Under the pieces are notes generated by a model. That model searched no databases. It saw only the letters and a list, made by a program, of their open reading frames with translations, and had not been told where the DNA came from. Position numbers and translations under genes: made by a program. This document shows, in pieces, positions 41,046 through 52,210 of a stretch of 64,000 nt of DNA. Where the stretch lies: the NCBI GenBank assembly GCA_015490995.1, contig WFWT01000112.1:49888-113887 (forward strand), in the 5' to 3' direction. Each line of letters starts with the position of its first letter. The stretch's first letter is position 1. This DNA is from Anaerolineae bacterium. GTDB lineage: Bacteria > Chloroflexota > Anaerolineae > JAADDB01.

Positions 41046-41981
41046 ATGACTGTACGGGTGGTGTTTATGGGCACGCCCGAATTTGCCGTGCCCACCTTGC
41101 GCCAATTGCTACACACCTACAACGTAGTGGGCGTAGTGACCCGACCGGACAAACCCAAAGGACGCTCCAAAGCACCGGTCCCTTCACCGGTAAAGGTGGT
41201 GGCTCAGGAAGCGGGAATCCCCGTCTTTCAACCGCGCACCTTGCGCACTACAGAGAGCCAGGAGATCATCCGGCGCTGGCAGCCCGATGTTATCGTCGTC
41301 GCCGCGTTTGGTCTCCTTCTCCCTCCTGAGGTGTTGCACATTCCTCCCCACGGATGCCTTAATGTTCACGCTTCTCTCCTCCCCCGCTGGCGTGGTGCAG
41401 CCCCTGTACCGGCGGCCATTATCGCAGGTGATGAGAAGACCGGTGTCACCATCATGCTCATGGATGAAGGTATGGACACAGGGCCTATCCTCACCCAAGA
41501 ACCGGAGCCTATCCTGCCCGAGGACACCACCGCAACCCTCACACAACGCCTTGCAGAACGGGGTGCCCGGCTGTTGGGAGCCACCCTGCCCCTCTGGCTG
41601 GAAGGCAAAATCACTCCCCGCCCCCAAAACGAACATGAAGCGACCTATGCCCCTATGTTGCGCAAGGAGGACGGGTGGATTCGTTGGGAGGAACCGGCCG
41701 AGCTCATTGCTCGTAAAGTACGCGCATATCAGCCCTGGCCGACCGCTATGACCCGCTGGCAGGGCCGACTCCTAAAGATCCTGCGCGCCCACGCCACCTC
41801 TGAGGACGTACAGGACGTCCCCCCTGGGACCGTGATTGCGTGGCACGAGGGCACGGCCGTGACCACCGGCGACGGGCTGTTGGTACTGGAAGAAGTTCAA
41901 TTGGAAGGTAAACGTCCAGTGGCCATCGACGCGTTTCTGCGCGGTGCACGGGGGTTTATCGGAGCTCAACTAGGAGGGTAA
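41046..41981 (+). CDS. fmt: methionyl-tRNA formyltransferase
   Basis: VVFMGTPEFAVPTLRQLL, LNVHASLLPRWRGAAPVPAAI, GVTIMLMDEGMDTGPIL. Confidence 0.95.
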   Translation: MTVRVVFMGTPEFAVPTLRQLLHTYNVVGVVTRPDKPKGRSKAPVPSPVKVVAQEAGIPVFQPRTLRTTESQEIIRRWQPDVIVVAAFGLLLPPEVLHIPPHGCLNVHASLLPRWRGAAPVPAAIIAGDEKTGVTIMLMDEGMDTGPILTQEPEPILPEDTTATLTQRLAERGARLLGATLPLWLEGKITPRPQNEHEATYAPMLRKEDGWIRWEEPAELIARKVRAYQPWPTAMTRWQGRLLKILRAHATSEDVQDVPPGTVIAWHEGTAVTTGDGLLVLEEVQLEGKRPVAIDAFLRGARGFIGAQLGG

Positions 41982-41989
41982 GTGTCTCC

Positions 41990-44233
41990 TCAGGACACAG
42001 GAAGGGTAAAAATGACGGTTGTGCCTCGCCCTTCTCCAGGGCTTTCGGCCCAAATACGCCCGCCGTGCAGGGTGACAATTTCCTTTGCCAACGCCAGACC
42101 TAACCCCATGCCCCCAAAACGCCGGGTAGGGCTAGAATCCACCTGATAAAACCGTTCAAAGATGTGCTCCAGCTTGTCGGGTGGAATGCCCACGCCTTGG
42201 TCCTTCACGGCAATGTACACCCAGGAGCTTTCCCTCCAGGCACGCACCGTGACCACACCTCCCTGGGGGCTAAACTTACGTGCGTTGTCCAGCAGGTTGT
42301 CCATCACCTGGCGTAAATAATCAGGGTGGGCCTGTACTAACGGTAAAGGTTCCTTCACTTCAAGGCGGAGCTCTAACCCCGTTTCCTGCATAGGATACTG
42401 CCAATCACTCACCACTTCTTCGAGCCAGCGGGTCAAGTCCAGGGTTATCACGGGCAAGGGTTCCCCCTGGCGTATGCGCTGGAAGAGCAACATCTGATTG
42501 ATGAGATGCTCCAAGTGCCGAGCGTTGCGCAGGATCGTACGAGCGTGTTCCTGTATCTCCGCCGGCGTGCTGACAAGGCCCATTTCCATAAGCTCCGCAT
42601 ATCCTCGAATCATGGTCAACGGCGTGCGCAACTCGTGCGTTACGTTGCGCAACATATCCTCGCGCGCCTGCAGGGCATCGCGAAGCTGGGCGTTGGTTTG
42701 TTCTAAGTCAGCCAACAGCTGGGCGTTACGCAGTGCAATGGCTGCCTGCCGGGCAAACGTGTCGATGACCTCTTGGTCCAAAGGTCCCCAGGTACGTTGC
42801 CGGCGGTAGTAACAACCGAGGACGGCAATGGTTTTCCCCTCGTACACGAGAGGCCACACCGCCTGGCTTACTAACCCCTCCTCATCGGCCAGCCGGCGCA
42901 GGGGATTCTCCGCGGGCAACGTGTGGAAGTTAGTGATAAGTACAGGCTGGGGCGTGTGGGCCAGGTTGCCCCCAGGCAACTCCTCCGGCGGAATTGCCTC
43001 CAGCCGAGTGACAAAGGTAGACGATAAACCTTCGTGTCGGGCCGTGCGAAAGCGACCTTCTGAACGCTGCCACACGTAAAGAGCAACGCCATCCGCATGG
43101 GTCAACTCCCGCGCACCCGCCACGATCAGCCCTATTACCTCATCCAGGGAGTGGGCCTGGTTCAAAGACTGCGAGAGGGCTGCCAGCTGCGTAATACGCC
43201 GGGCTCGCTCCTGGGCCTCTTCAAAGAGGTGTAATCGCTCTATCGCCGCGCCAACCTCATAAGCTACCGCAGACAGCAACGCTTGTTCCTCAGGCGACCA
43301 GTCACGCGGGGTCTCAGAAGCCACACTGAGCCCCCCCACCCGCAGTTCGGCCACTTGGATAGGCACCGTGATAGAGGCCCGGATACCGTGTCGCTCCATG
43401 ATGGTCCGGAGCGGGTACCAAGACACCTCGGGGGACACCTCTTGCCAGTCACTTACCACAATAGGATAGGTGATATCGAGCTGTGTCTCCTGGGCAACCT
43501 GGCGTATAGCCCAGCCAAATTCCGGAGGCAAGCGCCGCAAGGCTGCTTGCTGGTAGGTCCAGATTCCGCCGATGGACAGATTCAGCGCACATAGCAGGTG
43601 GTCCAGTACCTCCACCAGAAGCTTTTGCACATCTGTGGTACTGACCGCAGCATGAATGATGCGGTTCAGAACTTCCAGGTACCAAGCCCGCAGCTGAACT
43701 TCCTGAAGGCGGTACACCGCCGCCCCTAGGATATCCCCCACCAAGGTGAGCAATTGTTGCGTCTCCTCGGCGAAGGGACGTTCCCCCTCAGGGGCAACGT
43801 TCAAGATGCCCATCACACGTCCGCTGCTGCGCAAGGGGACACTGGCATGTAGGACCAAGTTGCCTGTCAGCTGCTGCATCTCCTCAGAGTTGTCGATGGC
43901 CAACTTTGCCCGCAGAACGCGTAGACGCTCACACTGCAGGACGCTGACGGTCTCCTTAAGGCGTCCATCGAGTAACAGCTGTTCACAGTAACAGGGGCTC
44001 CAGCGCAATGTGGCTTGGCTGTCCCTCTTCAACGAAGGGGGGAGGTTGTACGCGCCTGCGAGAATAAACGACTTGTCGGGCGCCTGTAAGAGCACCCAAG
44101 CGGTTACCGCATCGCAAAGTTCAACAACAAGGGGCAACGTCTCCTCAAAGAGGGTATCTATATCCCGTGCCTGATTGGCACGCGCGGCGATTGTGTGGAC
44201 AAGGGTAATCCATCGCTGATCCTGATCCGGCAT
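41990..44233 (-). CDS. multi-GAF sensor histidine kinase
   Basis: GAF-like segments, NVTHELRTPLTMIRGYAELM (HisKA), DNARKFSPQGG/DQGVGIPPDKLEHIFERFYQ/GGMGLGLALAKEIV (HATPase); no TM. Confidence 0.9.
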   Translation of the reverse strand: MPDQDQRWITLVHTIAARANQARDIDTLFEETLPLVVELCDAVTAWVLLQAPDKSFILAGAYNLPPSLKRDSQATLRWSPCYCEQLLLDGRLKETVSVLQCERLRVLRAKLAIDNSEEMQQLTGNLVLHASVPLRSSGRVMGILNVAPEGERPFAEETQQLLTLVGDILGAAVYRLQEVQLRAWYLEVLNRIIHAAVSTTDVQKLLVEVLDHLLCALNLSIGGIWTYQQAALRRLPPEFGWAIRQVAQETQLDITYPIVVSDWQEVSPEVSWYPLRTIMERHGIRASITVPIQVAELRVGGLSVASETPRDWSPEEQALLSAVAYEVGAAIERLHLFEEAQERARRITQLAALSQSLNQAHSLDEVIGLIVAGARELTHADGVALYVWQRSEGRFRTARHEGLSSTFVTRLEAIPPEELPGGNLAHTPQPVLITNFHTLPAENPLRRLADEEGLVSQAVWPLVYEGKTIAVLGCYYRRQRTWGPLDQEVIDTFARQAAIALRNAQLLADLEQTNAQLRDALQAREDMLRNVTHELRTPLTMIRGYAELMEMGLVSTPAEIQEHARTILRNARHLEHLINQMLLFQRIRQGEPLPVITLDLTRWLEEVVSDWQYPMQETGLELRLEVKEPLPLVQAHPDYLRQVMDNLLDNARKFSPQGGVVTVRAWRESSWVYIAVKDQGVGIPPDKLEHIFERFYQVDSSPTRRFGGMGLGLALAKEIVTLHGGRIWAESPGEGRGTTVIFTLPVS

Positions 44234-44716
44234 ATGTGATAACTCCCCTGGTGTGGTGTACGCGAGTGTTCATGCTCGGCCTCGTGCAGTAAGTTACTCC
44301 TGATGCCATGGCGCGCAACAAGGATGCCCCCTTCTGTGGGAACAAGGGCACCGGGAGAGATGTACATCGTTATAACGTATCACATTAAAGATGAGAGCAT
44401 TCGAGAACTCACCATGTGGGCCTTTCGGCCCTCACCCTCCCTCGCAGATGGCCAGAATAAGGAGACAGGCCCGTCTCCCCTCTCCTAGAAATTTGGGAAG
44501 AGGGAGAAGGGATAGGAGGGGCTGAGGGCGTGAAGAAGACAAATTTCCGAACGCTCTCAAGATGTTATAGGGCTCCCTTCCCAAATTTTCCTACAATGTT
44601 ATCCATGCTGGGGGCTGCGGTCAATAGTACTACAGGAAGAGAAAACAACCTACCGGAATAAACGCCAGAGGAGGGGTGGTGGGACGCGCCACGGGGAAAA
44701 TTCCCGTGCGAAACCG

Positions 44717-45400
44717 TCACTCTTGACCGGCTACTGAGGCCAGCATGTTCGACGCGTGTTCGGCCAGCACGGGGTGCCGACGCAAATAACGCCATGGCCG
44801 GTGCAGCTCGGCAGTGAGAATGGCCTCCAGCGCGGCCAGGGCCTTTTCCATCTCACCGGCCGGATTCTCAACGATGTAATCGAAGGTTGGTGCTGCCTTT
44901 AACCATTCCAGGGCGCTATCCAGACGACGGCGGTATTCCTCATCGCTGATGGTCGGGTCCCGCTTGAGCAACCGTTCTTCCAGGTCTTTAATGGGCGCGA
45001 CGATAAGCACGGTGACGCAATCCGCATAGCGTTGTTTGAGAAACTCCTTGCCTCGGATGTCCACCTCTATCAAGGCAATGTCTTTCTCGGGGGGAACTTG
45101 GTTCAAAATGTTCGCGGGCATGCCGTACAAGTTGCCGTCCCGGTAAACGGGACTGCTTTCCATCAATTCTCCCCGTTCCAGCATGCGGAGAAACGTGTCC
45201 CGGTCTACAAAGATATACTGGTCCCCCGGCACCTCCCCGGGACGGGGTGGACGGGTAGTCACCGTGTGCAGGCGATGGATCTCCGGATGCCGCTCCAACA
45301 GGGCCTTGGTCAACGTGGCCTTACCCACTCCAGAAGGCCCGGCCAACACGAGAAACAAGGACACACTTCTCTCTTCCGCCTGCCCGGCCGATTGATTCAT
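44717..45400 (-). CDS. gmk: guanylate kinase
   Basis: LAGPSGVGKATLTKALLERHPEI, VTTRPPRPGEVPGDQYIFVD, LIEVDIRG. Confidence 0.93.
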   Translation of the reverse strand: MNQSAGQAEERSVSLFLVLAGPSGVGKATLTKALLERHPEIHRLHTVTTRPPRPGEVPGDQYIFVDRDTFLRMLERGELMESSPVYRDGNLYGMPANILNQVPPEKDIALIEVDIRGKEFLKQRYADCVTVLIVAPIKDLEERLLKRDPTISDEEYRRRLDSALEWLKAAPTFDYIVENPAGEMEKALAALEAILTAELHRPWRYLRRHPVLAEHASNMLASVAGQE

Positions 45401-45578
45401 CGGTCACTCCTACCCCCTACCGGTATTCGCATTTCCCTGCGCCTCACACACCCTCAAAAGTCACCGGAACACCATCCACACGGGTTTGCACAATGAACCC
45501 AACCTGGGGTACTTTTAGTGGGGATTATAACCAGCCGTCCCAGAACACCCAATTCCAACCATCGCGATGGAGGCGCTC

Positions 45579-46580
45579 ATGAAGCTTGTGGTTCCACTGG
45601 CCGGGTATGGTACGCGCATGCGTCCTCATACTTTTGTACGCCCCAAACCCCTGATCAACGTGGCCGGCAAACCGGTGCTGGGCCACATCCTCGATCGATT
45701 CCTTCCCTACAACATTGAAGAGGCCATCTTTATTGTCGGTCACTTGGGCGAACAGGTGGCCGACTACGTGGACACTCACTACCAATTTCCGGTCACCCGA
45801 TACGTGGAGCAACACGAATTGAAAGGTCAAGCCCACGCGTTGTGGCTGGCCCGAGATTACCTCTCCGGCCCCCTGTTCATCATTTTTGTGGACACGATCT
45901 TCGACGGCAATCTGGACATCATCCACACGACCTCCGCGGACGGCGTCGCGTTTGTGAAGGAAGTGGATGACCCCCGCCGTTTTGGCGTCGCCGTCACCGA
46001 CGCCCAAGGACGCATTGTTCGATTCGTAGAAAAACCGGACACCTGCGAACACCGCTTGGCCCTGATCGGCTTATATTGGCTACGCGAAGGGGGCGCGCTG
46101 GTTCAAGCTATTGAGGAGTTGCTCGCCCGCAACATCCAAACTAAGGGCGAATATTACCTGGCCGACGCGCTACAACTCATGATAGACCAAGGCCTGCACC
46201 TAATCCCCCATCCGGTCGATGTCTGGGAAGACTGTGGGACCATCGAGGCCACCCTGCAGACCAACCGATACTTGCTCGCACGCGGCGCTGCAAATGACCA
46301 GGGGCGCACTTTCCCAAATAGCGTCATCATCCCCCCGTGTTATATCGGCGAAAACGTAACCATCGAGCGTTCCGTTGTAGGCCCCTACGCGACCGTGCTG
46401 GATAACGCCATCATTCGCGATGCCATCGTGCGGGACGCAATCGTTGGCCAGGGGTGTCACATCGAATCCACGTTGGTGCGCGATTCCTTGATCGGCGACA
46501 GAGCACGCGTGCGCGGTCAGTTCCGGCGCTATAACGTAGCCGATACATCCTGGGTAGACGCCCTGGATTCCTCCCCCTGA
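45579..46580 (+). CDS. sugar nucleotidyltransferase
   Basis: VVPLAGYGTRMRPHTFVRPKPLINVAGKPVLGHIL; C-terminal left-handed-helix-type repeats. Confidence 0.88.
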   Translation: MKLVVPLAGYGTRMRPHTFVRPKPLINVAGKPVLGHILDRFLPYNIEEAIFIVGHLGEQVADYVDTHYQFPVTRYVEQHELKGQAHALWLARDYLSGPLFIIFVDTIFDGNLDIIHTTSADGVAFVKEVDDPRRFGVAVTDAQGRIVRFVEKPDTCEHRLALIGLYWLREGGALVQAIEELLARNIQTKGEYYLADALQLMIDQGLHLIPHPVDVWEDCGTIEATLQTNRYLLARGAANDQGRTFPNSVIIPPCYIGENVTIERSVVGPYATVLDNAIIRDAIVRDAIVGQGCHIESTLVRDSLIGDRARVRGQFRRYNVADTSWVDALDSSP

Positions 46581-46663
46581 TCCACGGGGAGGAAAGCGTT
46601 ATCCGGCAGGCCCCATACCGATGTGGCGTAGGGCAAAGGAGCCCATGGCAAGGAGGTAAGGTC

Positions 46664-47806
46664 ATGATGATCATCGGCATTCCCAAGGAGATCAAAGACC
46701 AGGAATATCGCGTCTCCATGCCTCCGGGGGCAGTACGCGCGTTGGTGGAGGCAGGCCATCACGTTATCGTAGAACGTCAGGCCGGAGCGGGAAGTGGATT
46801 TAGTGACGCGGAATATGAACAGGTCGGGGCAGAAGTCGTGGACACTGCTGAGGAGGTGTGGCGTCGGGCCCAGCTGGTAGTCAAGGTGAAAGAACCCCTT
46901 CCCCCTGAATTCCCTTACCTGCGGGAAGATCTGATTCTGTTCACCTACTTGCACCTTGCAGCGGCAGAAGAGGTGACTCGTGCCTTGCTGGACAGTGGCA
47001 CAACGGCCATCGCCTATGAAACGGTGGAAGATAGCGCAGGACGGTTACCCCTGCTTATCCCCATGAGCGAAGTCGCCGGACGAATGGCTGTACAAATCGC
47101 GGCTCACTACTTACAACGCACCCAGGGCGGACGGGGCAAGCTGTTCGCTGGTGTGCCCGGCGTGCGCCCCGCAGATGTGGTCATCATAGGCGGAGGCACC
47201 GTGGGCACCAACGCGGCTCAGATTGCCCTCGGTATGGGCGCCCATGTCACTATTATCGAAAAACGCCTAGAGCGCCTTCGCTACTTGGATCACATCCTGC
47301 ACGGCAGCTTAACCACCCTAGCATCCCACGTACATAACATTGCGGAAACCGTCCGATACGCGGATGTGGTCATCGGTGCCGTACTGGTGAAAGGTGCCCG
47401 CGCGCCTAAACTGGTCACTCGGGAAATGATTGCTGCTATGAAGGAAGGCAGTGTAATTGTTGACGTCGATGTGGACCAGGGAGGCTGCGTAGAAACGATA
47501 CGCCCCACCACACACAGCGAACCGGTGTATTACGTCGACGGTGTGCTCCACTACGGTGTGCCCAACATGCCGGGGGCCGTACCCCGCACGTCTACCTTTG
47601 CCCTCTCCAATGCTACGTTGCCCTATGTGCTGCTGTTGGCCAACAAGGGCTTTGTGGAGGCTGTGCGCAGTGACCCCGGCTTTGCCAAGGGGGTTAACAC
47701 GTACCGGGGGCATGTGACTTATCCGGCGGTGGCCGATACCTTCAACCTGCCATACACCCCTTTGAATGCCCTCTTATCCCGGACAAGTCTGTCTCAATCC
47801 GCGTAA
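46664..47806 (+). CDS. ald: alanine dehydrogenase
   Basis: [77 protein letters not shown]. Confidence 0.95.
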   Translation: MMIIGIPKEIKDQEYRVSMPPGAVRALVEAGHHVIVERQAGAGSGFSDAEYEQVGAEVVDTAEEVWRRAQLVVKVKEPLPPEFPYLREDLILFTYLHLAAAEEVTRALLDSGTTAIAYETVEDSAGRLPLLIPMSEVAGRMAVQIAAHYLQRTQGGRGKLFAGVPGVRPADVVIIGGGTVGTNAAQIALGMGAHVTIIEKRLERLRYLDHILHGSLTTLASHVHNIAETVRYADVVIGAVLVKGARAPKLVTREMIAAMKEGSVIVDVDVDQGGCVETIRPTTHSEPVYYVDGVLHYGVPNMPGAVPRTSTFALSNATLPYVLLLANKGFVEAVRSDPGFAKGVNTYRGHVTYPAVADTFNLPYTPLNALLSRTSLSQSA

Positions 47807-47814
47807 GGAGGTGT

Positions 47815-49269
47815 ATGTCTACAATGGGCCAGAGGGAGTATGAAGTGATCATCGGCATGGAAGTCCATGCTCAACTGTTAACACGGTCCAAGATGTTCTG
47901 TGGGTGCAGCGCGGACTACGTGGACGCTCCTCCCAACACCCACGTGTGTCCGGTGTGTATGGCCTTACCCGGCGCGTTACCGGTGATCAACCGCGCCGCG
48001 GTGGAAGCTACCATTCGTGTGGGCCTCGCGCTGAACTGTGAAATCGCCCCCTTTTCCGTGTTCGCGCGCAAAAATTACTTCTATCCTGACCTCCCCAAGG
48101 GGTACCAGATCTCCCAGTACGAGCTGCCACTGACCTACAACGGCTGGGTAGAAATCGAGGGAAACGACGGACAGCCTAAACGGGTGCGTATCCGGCGGGC
48201 TCACCTGGAGGAGGACACGGGTAAGTTAGTACACGTGAACGGGTATAGTCTGGTCGACCTTAACCGGGCAGGCGTACCGTTGCTGGAGATCGTCAGCGAA
48301 GCGGACATGCGCAGCGCAGAGGAAGCCCACCGCTATCTCCTGAAATTGCGCACCATCCTCCGCTATTTAGGCGTCAGCACCGCGGATATGGAAAAAGGGG
48401 CAATGCGCTGTGAAGCAAACCTCTCCGTTCGCCCACGGGGACAGCAAACACTGGGCACAAAGGTGGAGATCAAAAACCTAAACTCCTTTAAAGCAGTACG
48501 GGACGCCATTACCTATGAGGTAAAACGCCAGATTGCCATCCTTGAACAGGGTGGTACTGTTGAACAGGTCACCCTGGGATGGGACGAACATGCAGGCCGC
48601 ACCTTTGTCCAACGAACCAAGGAAGAAGCCCACGATTACCGTTACTTCCCAGAACCGGATCTGCTTCCCCTGGAAATCTCTCGCGAGTGGGTGGAGTCCC
48701 TACGCGCGACCCTTCCCGAGTTGCCCGACGCCAAGATCCAGCGCTTCATGCAAACCTATGGCCTCTCCCGCAAGGAAGCGGACATCATCGCTGTTGAGCG
48801 TGAGGTCGCGGAGTGGTATGAAACCGCGGTAGCTGCTTATCCCCATCCTCGCGAGGTATATCATTGGCTTACGGGAGAAATCTTCCGTTACCTGAACGAG
48901 GCCAATATTCCCATTACCGCCATGAAGGTCACGCCAGATGCCCTCGCGGAGCTGTTGCGGCTGGTGGAAGACGGTACCATTAATCGTAACACGGCCAAAA
49001 GCGTTCTACAGGAAATGTTAGCCACCGGACAGCGCCCCCGAACGATCGTGGACGCGAAAGGGCTGGCGCAGGTCAGCGATGAGGCAGCCCTCCGGGCTGT
49101 GGTGGATGAGATCATTGCCGCGCACCCGGATGAAGTCCGCCGGTATCGAGAGGGGAAGAAGGGGTTGTTCGGCTGGTTCATGGGCCAAGTTATGCGGGCC
49201 ACTCGCGGAAAAGCAAACCCGGCCACGGTGAAAAAATTACTCTCTGAACGGCTAGAAGGGGATGGCTGA
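47815..49269 (+). CDS. gatB: Asp-tRNA(Asn)/Glu-tRNA(Gln) amidotransferase subunit B
   Basis: [55 protein letters not shown]. Confidence 0.96.
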   Translation: MSTMGQREYEVIIGMEVHAQLLTRSKMFCGCSADYVDAPPNTHVCPVCMALPGALPVINRAAVEATIRVGLALNCEIAPFSVFARKNYFYPDLPKGYQISQYELPLTYNGWVEIEGNDGQPKRVRIRRAHLEEDTGKLVHVNGYSLVDLNRAGVPLLEIVSEADMRSAEEAHRYLLKLRTILRYLGVSTADMEKGAMRCEANLSVRPRGQQTLGTKVEIKNLNSFKAVRDAITYEVKRQIAILEQGGTVEQVTLGWDEHAGRTFVQRTKEEAHDYRYFPEPDLLPLEISREWVESLRATLPELPDAKIQRFMQTYGLSRKEADIIAVEREVAEWYETAVAAYPHPREVYHWLTGEIFRYLNEANIPITAMKVTPDALAELLRLVEDGTINRNTAKSVLQEMLATGQRPRTIVDAKGLAQVSDEAALRAVVDEIIAAHPDEVRRYREGKKGLFGWFMGQVMRATRGKANPATVKKLLSERLEGDG

Positions 49270-50065
49270 CACACAGCTTTTGACTCACCATCGTGTGGGA
49301 ATTGCGTTCTCCGGCGGCTCCGTACGTGGGTTTGCCCATCTAGGCGCGTGGGAAGTGTTACAACAGCACGGTATTCGCCCCCACTGTGTGAGTGGGGCCA
49401 GCGTAGGTTCTATCTTTGCCGTGCTCGTTGCCGCCGGGCTGTCCGCGCGGGAGATTTACGAACGAGCCCGCACGTTGAACTGGCGTCGCCTCGCCAGACC
49501 GACGTTTCCCTGGCATCTGGGTCTCTTTACCCTGACCCCTCTGGAGCACGTTATTGAAGAGCTCCTAGGGGGCCCCCTCACCTTTGCCGACTTGCCCATA
49601 CCCTGTGCGTTAATGGCCTTCGACATCGAAAAGGAAGAGATGGTCATCTTGCGGGAAGGGCCTGTTGCCCGTGCCGTACGGGCCAGTTGTGCGGTGCCCG
49701 GCATTTTCAGCCCGGTGCGCTGGCAGGGACGCTTGCTAGCTGATGGTGGGATTGTACGCAATATGCCGGTGCATGTTTTGCGAGAAATGGGCGCCACGCT
49801 TACCATTGGGATCGACCTCATGCCCCCTACGCGACGTCCGCAACGCGTACGCACGCTGGTGGGAATGATACGTATTGCTATGTACACCCTCGTGCGCATG
49901 ACCCATGAGATCGACCCCCCCGATGTACTCATCCAACCGGACATCCGCGAATTTGACTTTGTACGCTTCAGCCAACGCGATGCGCTAATCGCGCGCGGGC
50001 GAGAGGCTGCTCGCGCGGTGCTGCCCGTCTTACAATCTCACTTGACCTCTCACCTAACCATATAA
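49262..50065 (+). CDS. patatin-like phospholipase (RssA-like)
   Basis: [28 protein letters not shown] (GxSxG-type), [18 protein letters not shown] (DGG). Confidence 0.9.
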   Translation: MADTQLLTHHRVGIAFSGGSVRGFAHLGAWEVLQQHGIRPHCVSGASVGSIFAVLVAAGLSAREIYERARTLNWRRLARPTFPWHLGLFTLTPLEHVIEELLGGPLTFADLPIPCALMAFDIEKEEMVILREGPVARAVRASCAVPGIFSPVRWQGRLLADGGIVRNMPVHVLREMGATLTIGIDLMPPTRRPQRVRTLVGMIRIAMYTLVRMTHEIDPPDVLIQPDIREFDFVRFSQRDALIARGREAARAVLPVLQSHLTSHLTI

Positions 50066-50115
50066 TTCAATCGTGCCCTATGTTCCGCACCGCCTGAACT
50101 AAAGGAGAGCGCGCT

Positions 50116-51318
50116 ATGAGCACCGTTAAGTGGTATGAAGAGGCACTGGCCCTTCAGGACCAACTGGTATCCTGGCGACGTGACTTTCACCGCTACCCAG
50201 AATTGGGCTTTCAAGAACATCGCACGGCCGGCATTGTGGCCGCTCACTTGGAACGGCTGGGCATGGAGGTACAAACCGGGGTGGCCGAAACAGGTGTTGT
50301 CGGCATCCTTCAAGGCCGGGAGGAAGGCCCAACTGTGATGTTACGCTTCGACATGGACGCCCTCCCCATCGAAGAGGAAAACGATGTCCCTTACCGCTCA
50401 GAATATCCGGGGGTCATGCACGCTTGCGGCCACGATGGGCATGTGGCCATCGGCCTGGGCGTGGCCACCCTCCTGGCCCGACATCGGGACCAATTTCCCG
50501 GTCAAGTGAAGTTTATCTTTCAGCCCGCCGAGGAGGGGTTAGGAGGTGCCCGTCGCATGGTCGAAGCAGGTGTGCTGGACAACCCGCGTCCTCAGATGGC
50601 TTTCGGCCTTCACCTGTGGAATCCCTTGCCTGTGGGCCAGGTGGCCGTACAAAGCGGTCCCTTCATGGCGGCGGCCGGCCGCTTTGAGGTGGAGATCACA
50701 GGCAGAGGTGGTCATGGAGCCCAACCCCACCTGACCGTGGACGCTACCGTCGTCGCCGCGCATGTGGTCATTGCCCTACAGACCATTGTCAGTCGCAACG
50801 TGGACCCCTTGCACCCCCTGGTCGTCTCTATCGGGGAAATGCATACAGGCAGTGCATTCAACGTTATCCCGGGTCAGGCCGTGCTGCGGGGCACGTTGCG
50901 GGCTTTCGACACGGGGGTAATGCAAACAGCTCAAGCTCGCTTGCGAGCCCTTGCCGAAGGGGTAGCCCAAGCTTTTGGGGCGCGGGCAGATGTGCTGACC
51001 GAAGTAATCGCCCCACCGGTAGTCAACGATCCATCGGCTACCGCGATTGTACGCGAGGCCGCCCGAACAGTCCTCTCCGATCGGCAGGTAGTAACCATCG
51101 AGCCTCCGATGGTGTCTGAGGATGTGTCCGAATTCCTCTCCCGTGTTCCGGGCTGTTTCTTCTTTGTGGGCGCACGCAATGAGGCTCGCGGCATTGTGTA
51201 TGGCCACCACCATCCACGCTTTGATATTGACGAGGACGCATTGCCGATCGGGGTGGCAATTTTAGCTCAGGCCGCGGTGAAGGCCCTGACCCAATTGCAA
51301 GACCAAAACACCAAATAA
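50116..51318 (+). CDS. M20-family amidohydrolase/peptidase
   Basis: RRDFHRYPELGFQEHRTA, RFDMDALPIEEENDVPYRSEYPGVMHACGHDGHVAI. Confidence 0.92.
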   Translation: MSTVKWYEEALALQDQLVSWRRDFHRYPELGFQEHRTAGIVAAHLERLGMEVQTGVAETGVVGILQGREEGPTVMLRFDMDALPIEEENDVPYRSEYPGVMHACGHDGHVAIGLGVATLLARHRDQFPGQVKFIFQPAEEGLGGARRMVEAGVLDNPRPQMAFGLHLWNPLPVGQVAVQSGPFMAAAGRFEVEITGRGGHGAQPHLTVDATVVAAHVVIALQTIVSRNVDPLHPLVVSIGEMHTGSAFNVIPGQAVLRGTLRAFDTGVMQTAQARLRALAEGVAQAFGARADVLTEVIAPPVVNDPSATAIVREAARTVLSDRQVVTIEPPMVSEDVSEFLSRVPGCFFFVGARNEARGIVYGHHHPRFDIDEDALPIGVAILAQAAVKALTQLQDQNTK

Positions 51319-51329
51319 CGGAGCTGTCC

Positions 51330-52196
51330 TTATACCCCAAGCACGTCGCGTGCCGCCTGCATCATTACCTCAACCGGGGGAGACTCCCCCGTCCACAGGC
51401 GCCAGCTTTCCGCTCCCTGACGCACCAACATCCCCAGACCACCGATGGTCTGGCAGCCCCAGGCAGCCGCATCGCGCAGCAGTCGGGTACGTGCAGGGGT
51501 GTAAATCACATCATACACGGTTTCGATGCTCCCAAATCCTATCCCCGCGGGCCAGGGAGATGCGTCCACCTGTGGCCACATGCCCACGCTGGTGGTGTTA
51601 ATCAGGAGGGTATGACGCTCGGCCTCAATGGCCAATTGAGAAGGAGAGCAGTCGACCACCCGGAGGGTGCGACCGGGCAACACCGTGTGCAGGTGACGCA
51701 CCAGCTCCACTGCCCGGCCCACCGTGCGGTTGGCAACGGTTACCTGCGCGCCGGCGCGCACCAACGCGTAGACTACCGCGCGGGCCGCTCCTCCCGCGCC
51801 CAACACCAACACAGGACGCCCCTCTACGGCCACACCATGCGCTCGCAGATCTTCCATAAACCCGGCGGCATCTGTGTTGGTACCCCACAACGTACCATCC
51901 TTCTCTACCACTACGGTGTTCACGGCGGCTATTGCCTGAGCTTCCGGGGTAATGCGATCTAAATAGGGAATAATGGCCTGCTTGTGAGGAATGGTTACGT
52001 TCACTCCTCGTAACCCCAACGCGCGGATCCCCTCCACTGCCGCTTTCAGTCGTTCAGGAGGCACTGGAAGGGGGACATACACCCAGTTCATACGACGTGC
52101 TTGAAAGGCCGCGTTGTGCATGCAGGGACTCATGCTGTGTTCCACCGGCCACCCTATGAGGCCCACCACGCGGGTCTTGCCATCAATCCAGGACAT
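51330..52196 (-). CDS. aroE: shikimate dehydrogenase
   Basis: GLIGWPVEHSMSPCMHNAAF, GVNVTIPHKQAII, GTNTDAAGFMEDL. Confidence 0.95.
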   Translation of the reverse strand: MSWIDGKTRVVGLIGWPVEHSMSPCMHNAAFQARRMNWVYVPLPVPPERLKAAVEGIRALGLRGVNVTIPHKQAIIPYLDRITPEAQAIAAVNTVVVEKDGTLWGTNTDAAGFMEDLRAHGVAVEGRPVLVLGAGGAARAVVYALVRAGAQVTVANRTVGRAVELVRHLHTVLPGRTLRVVDCSPSQLAIEAERHTLLINTTSVGMWPQVDASPWPAGIGFGSIETVYDVIYTPARTRLLRDAAAWGCQTIGGLGMLVRQGAESWRLWTGESPPVEVMMQAARDVLGV

Positions 52197-52210
52197 TTCC
52201 CTCCCCCTCG

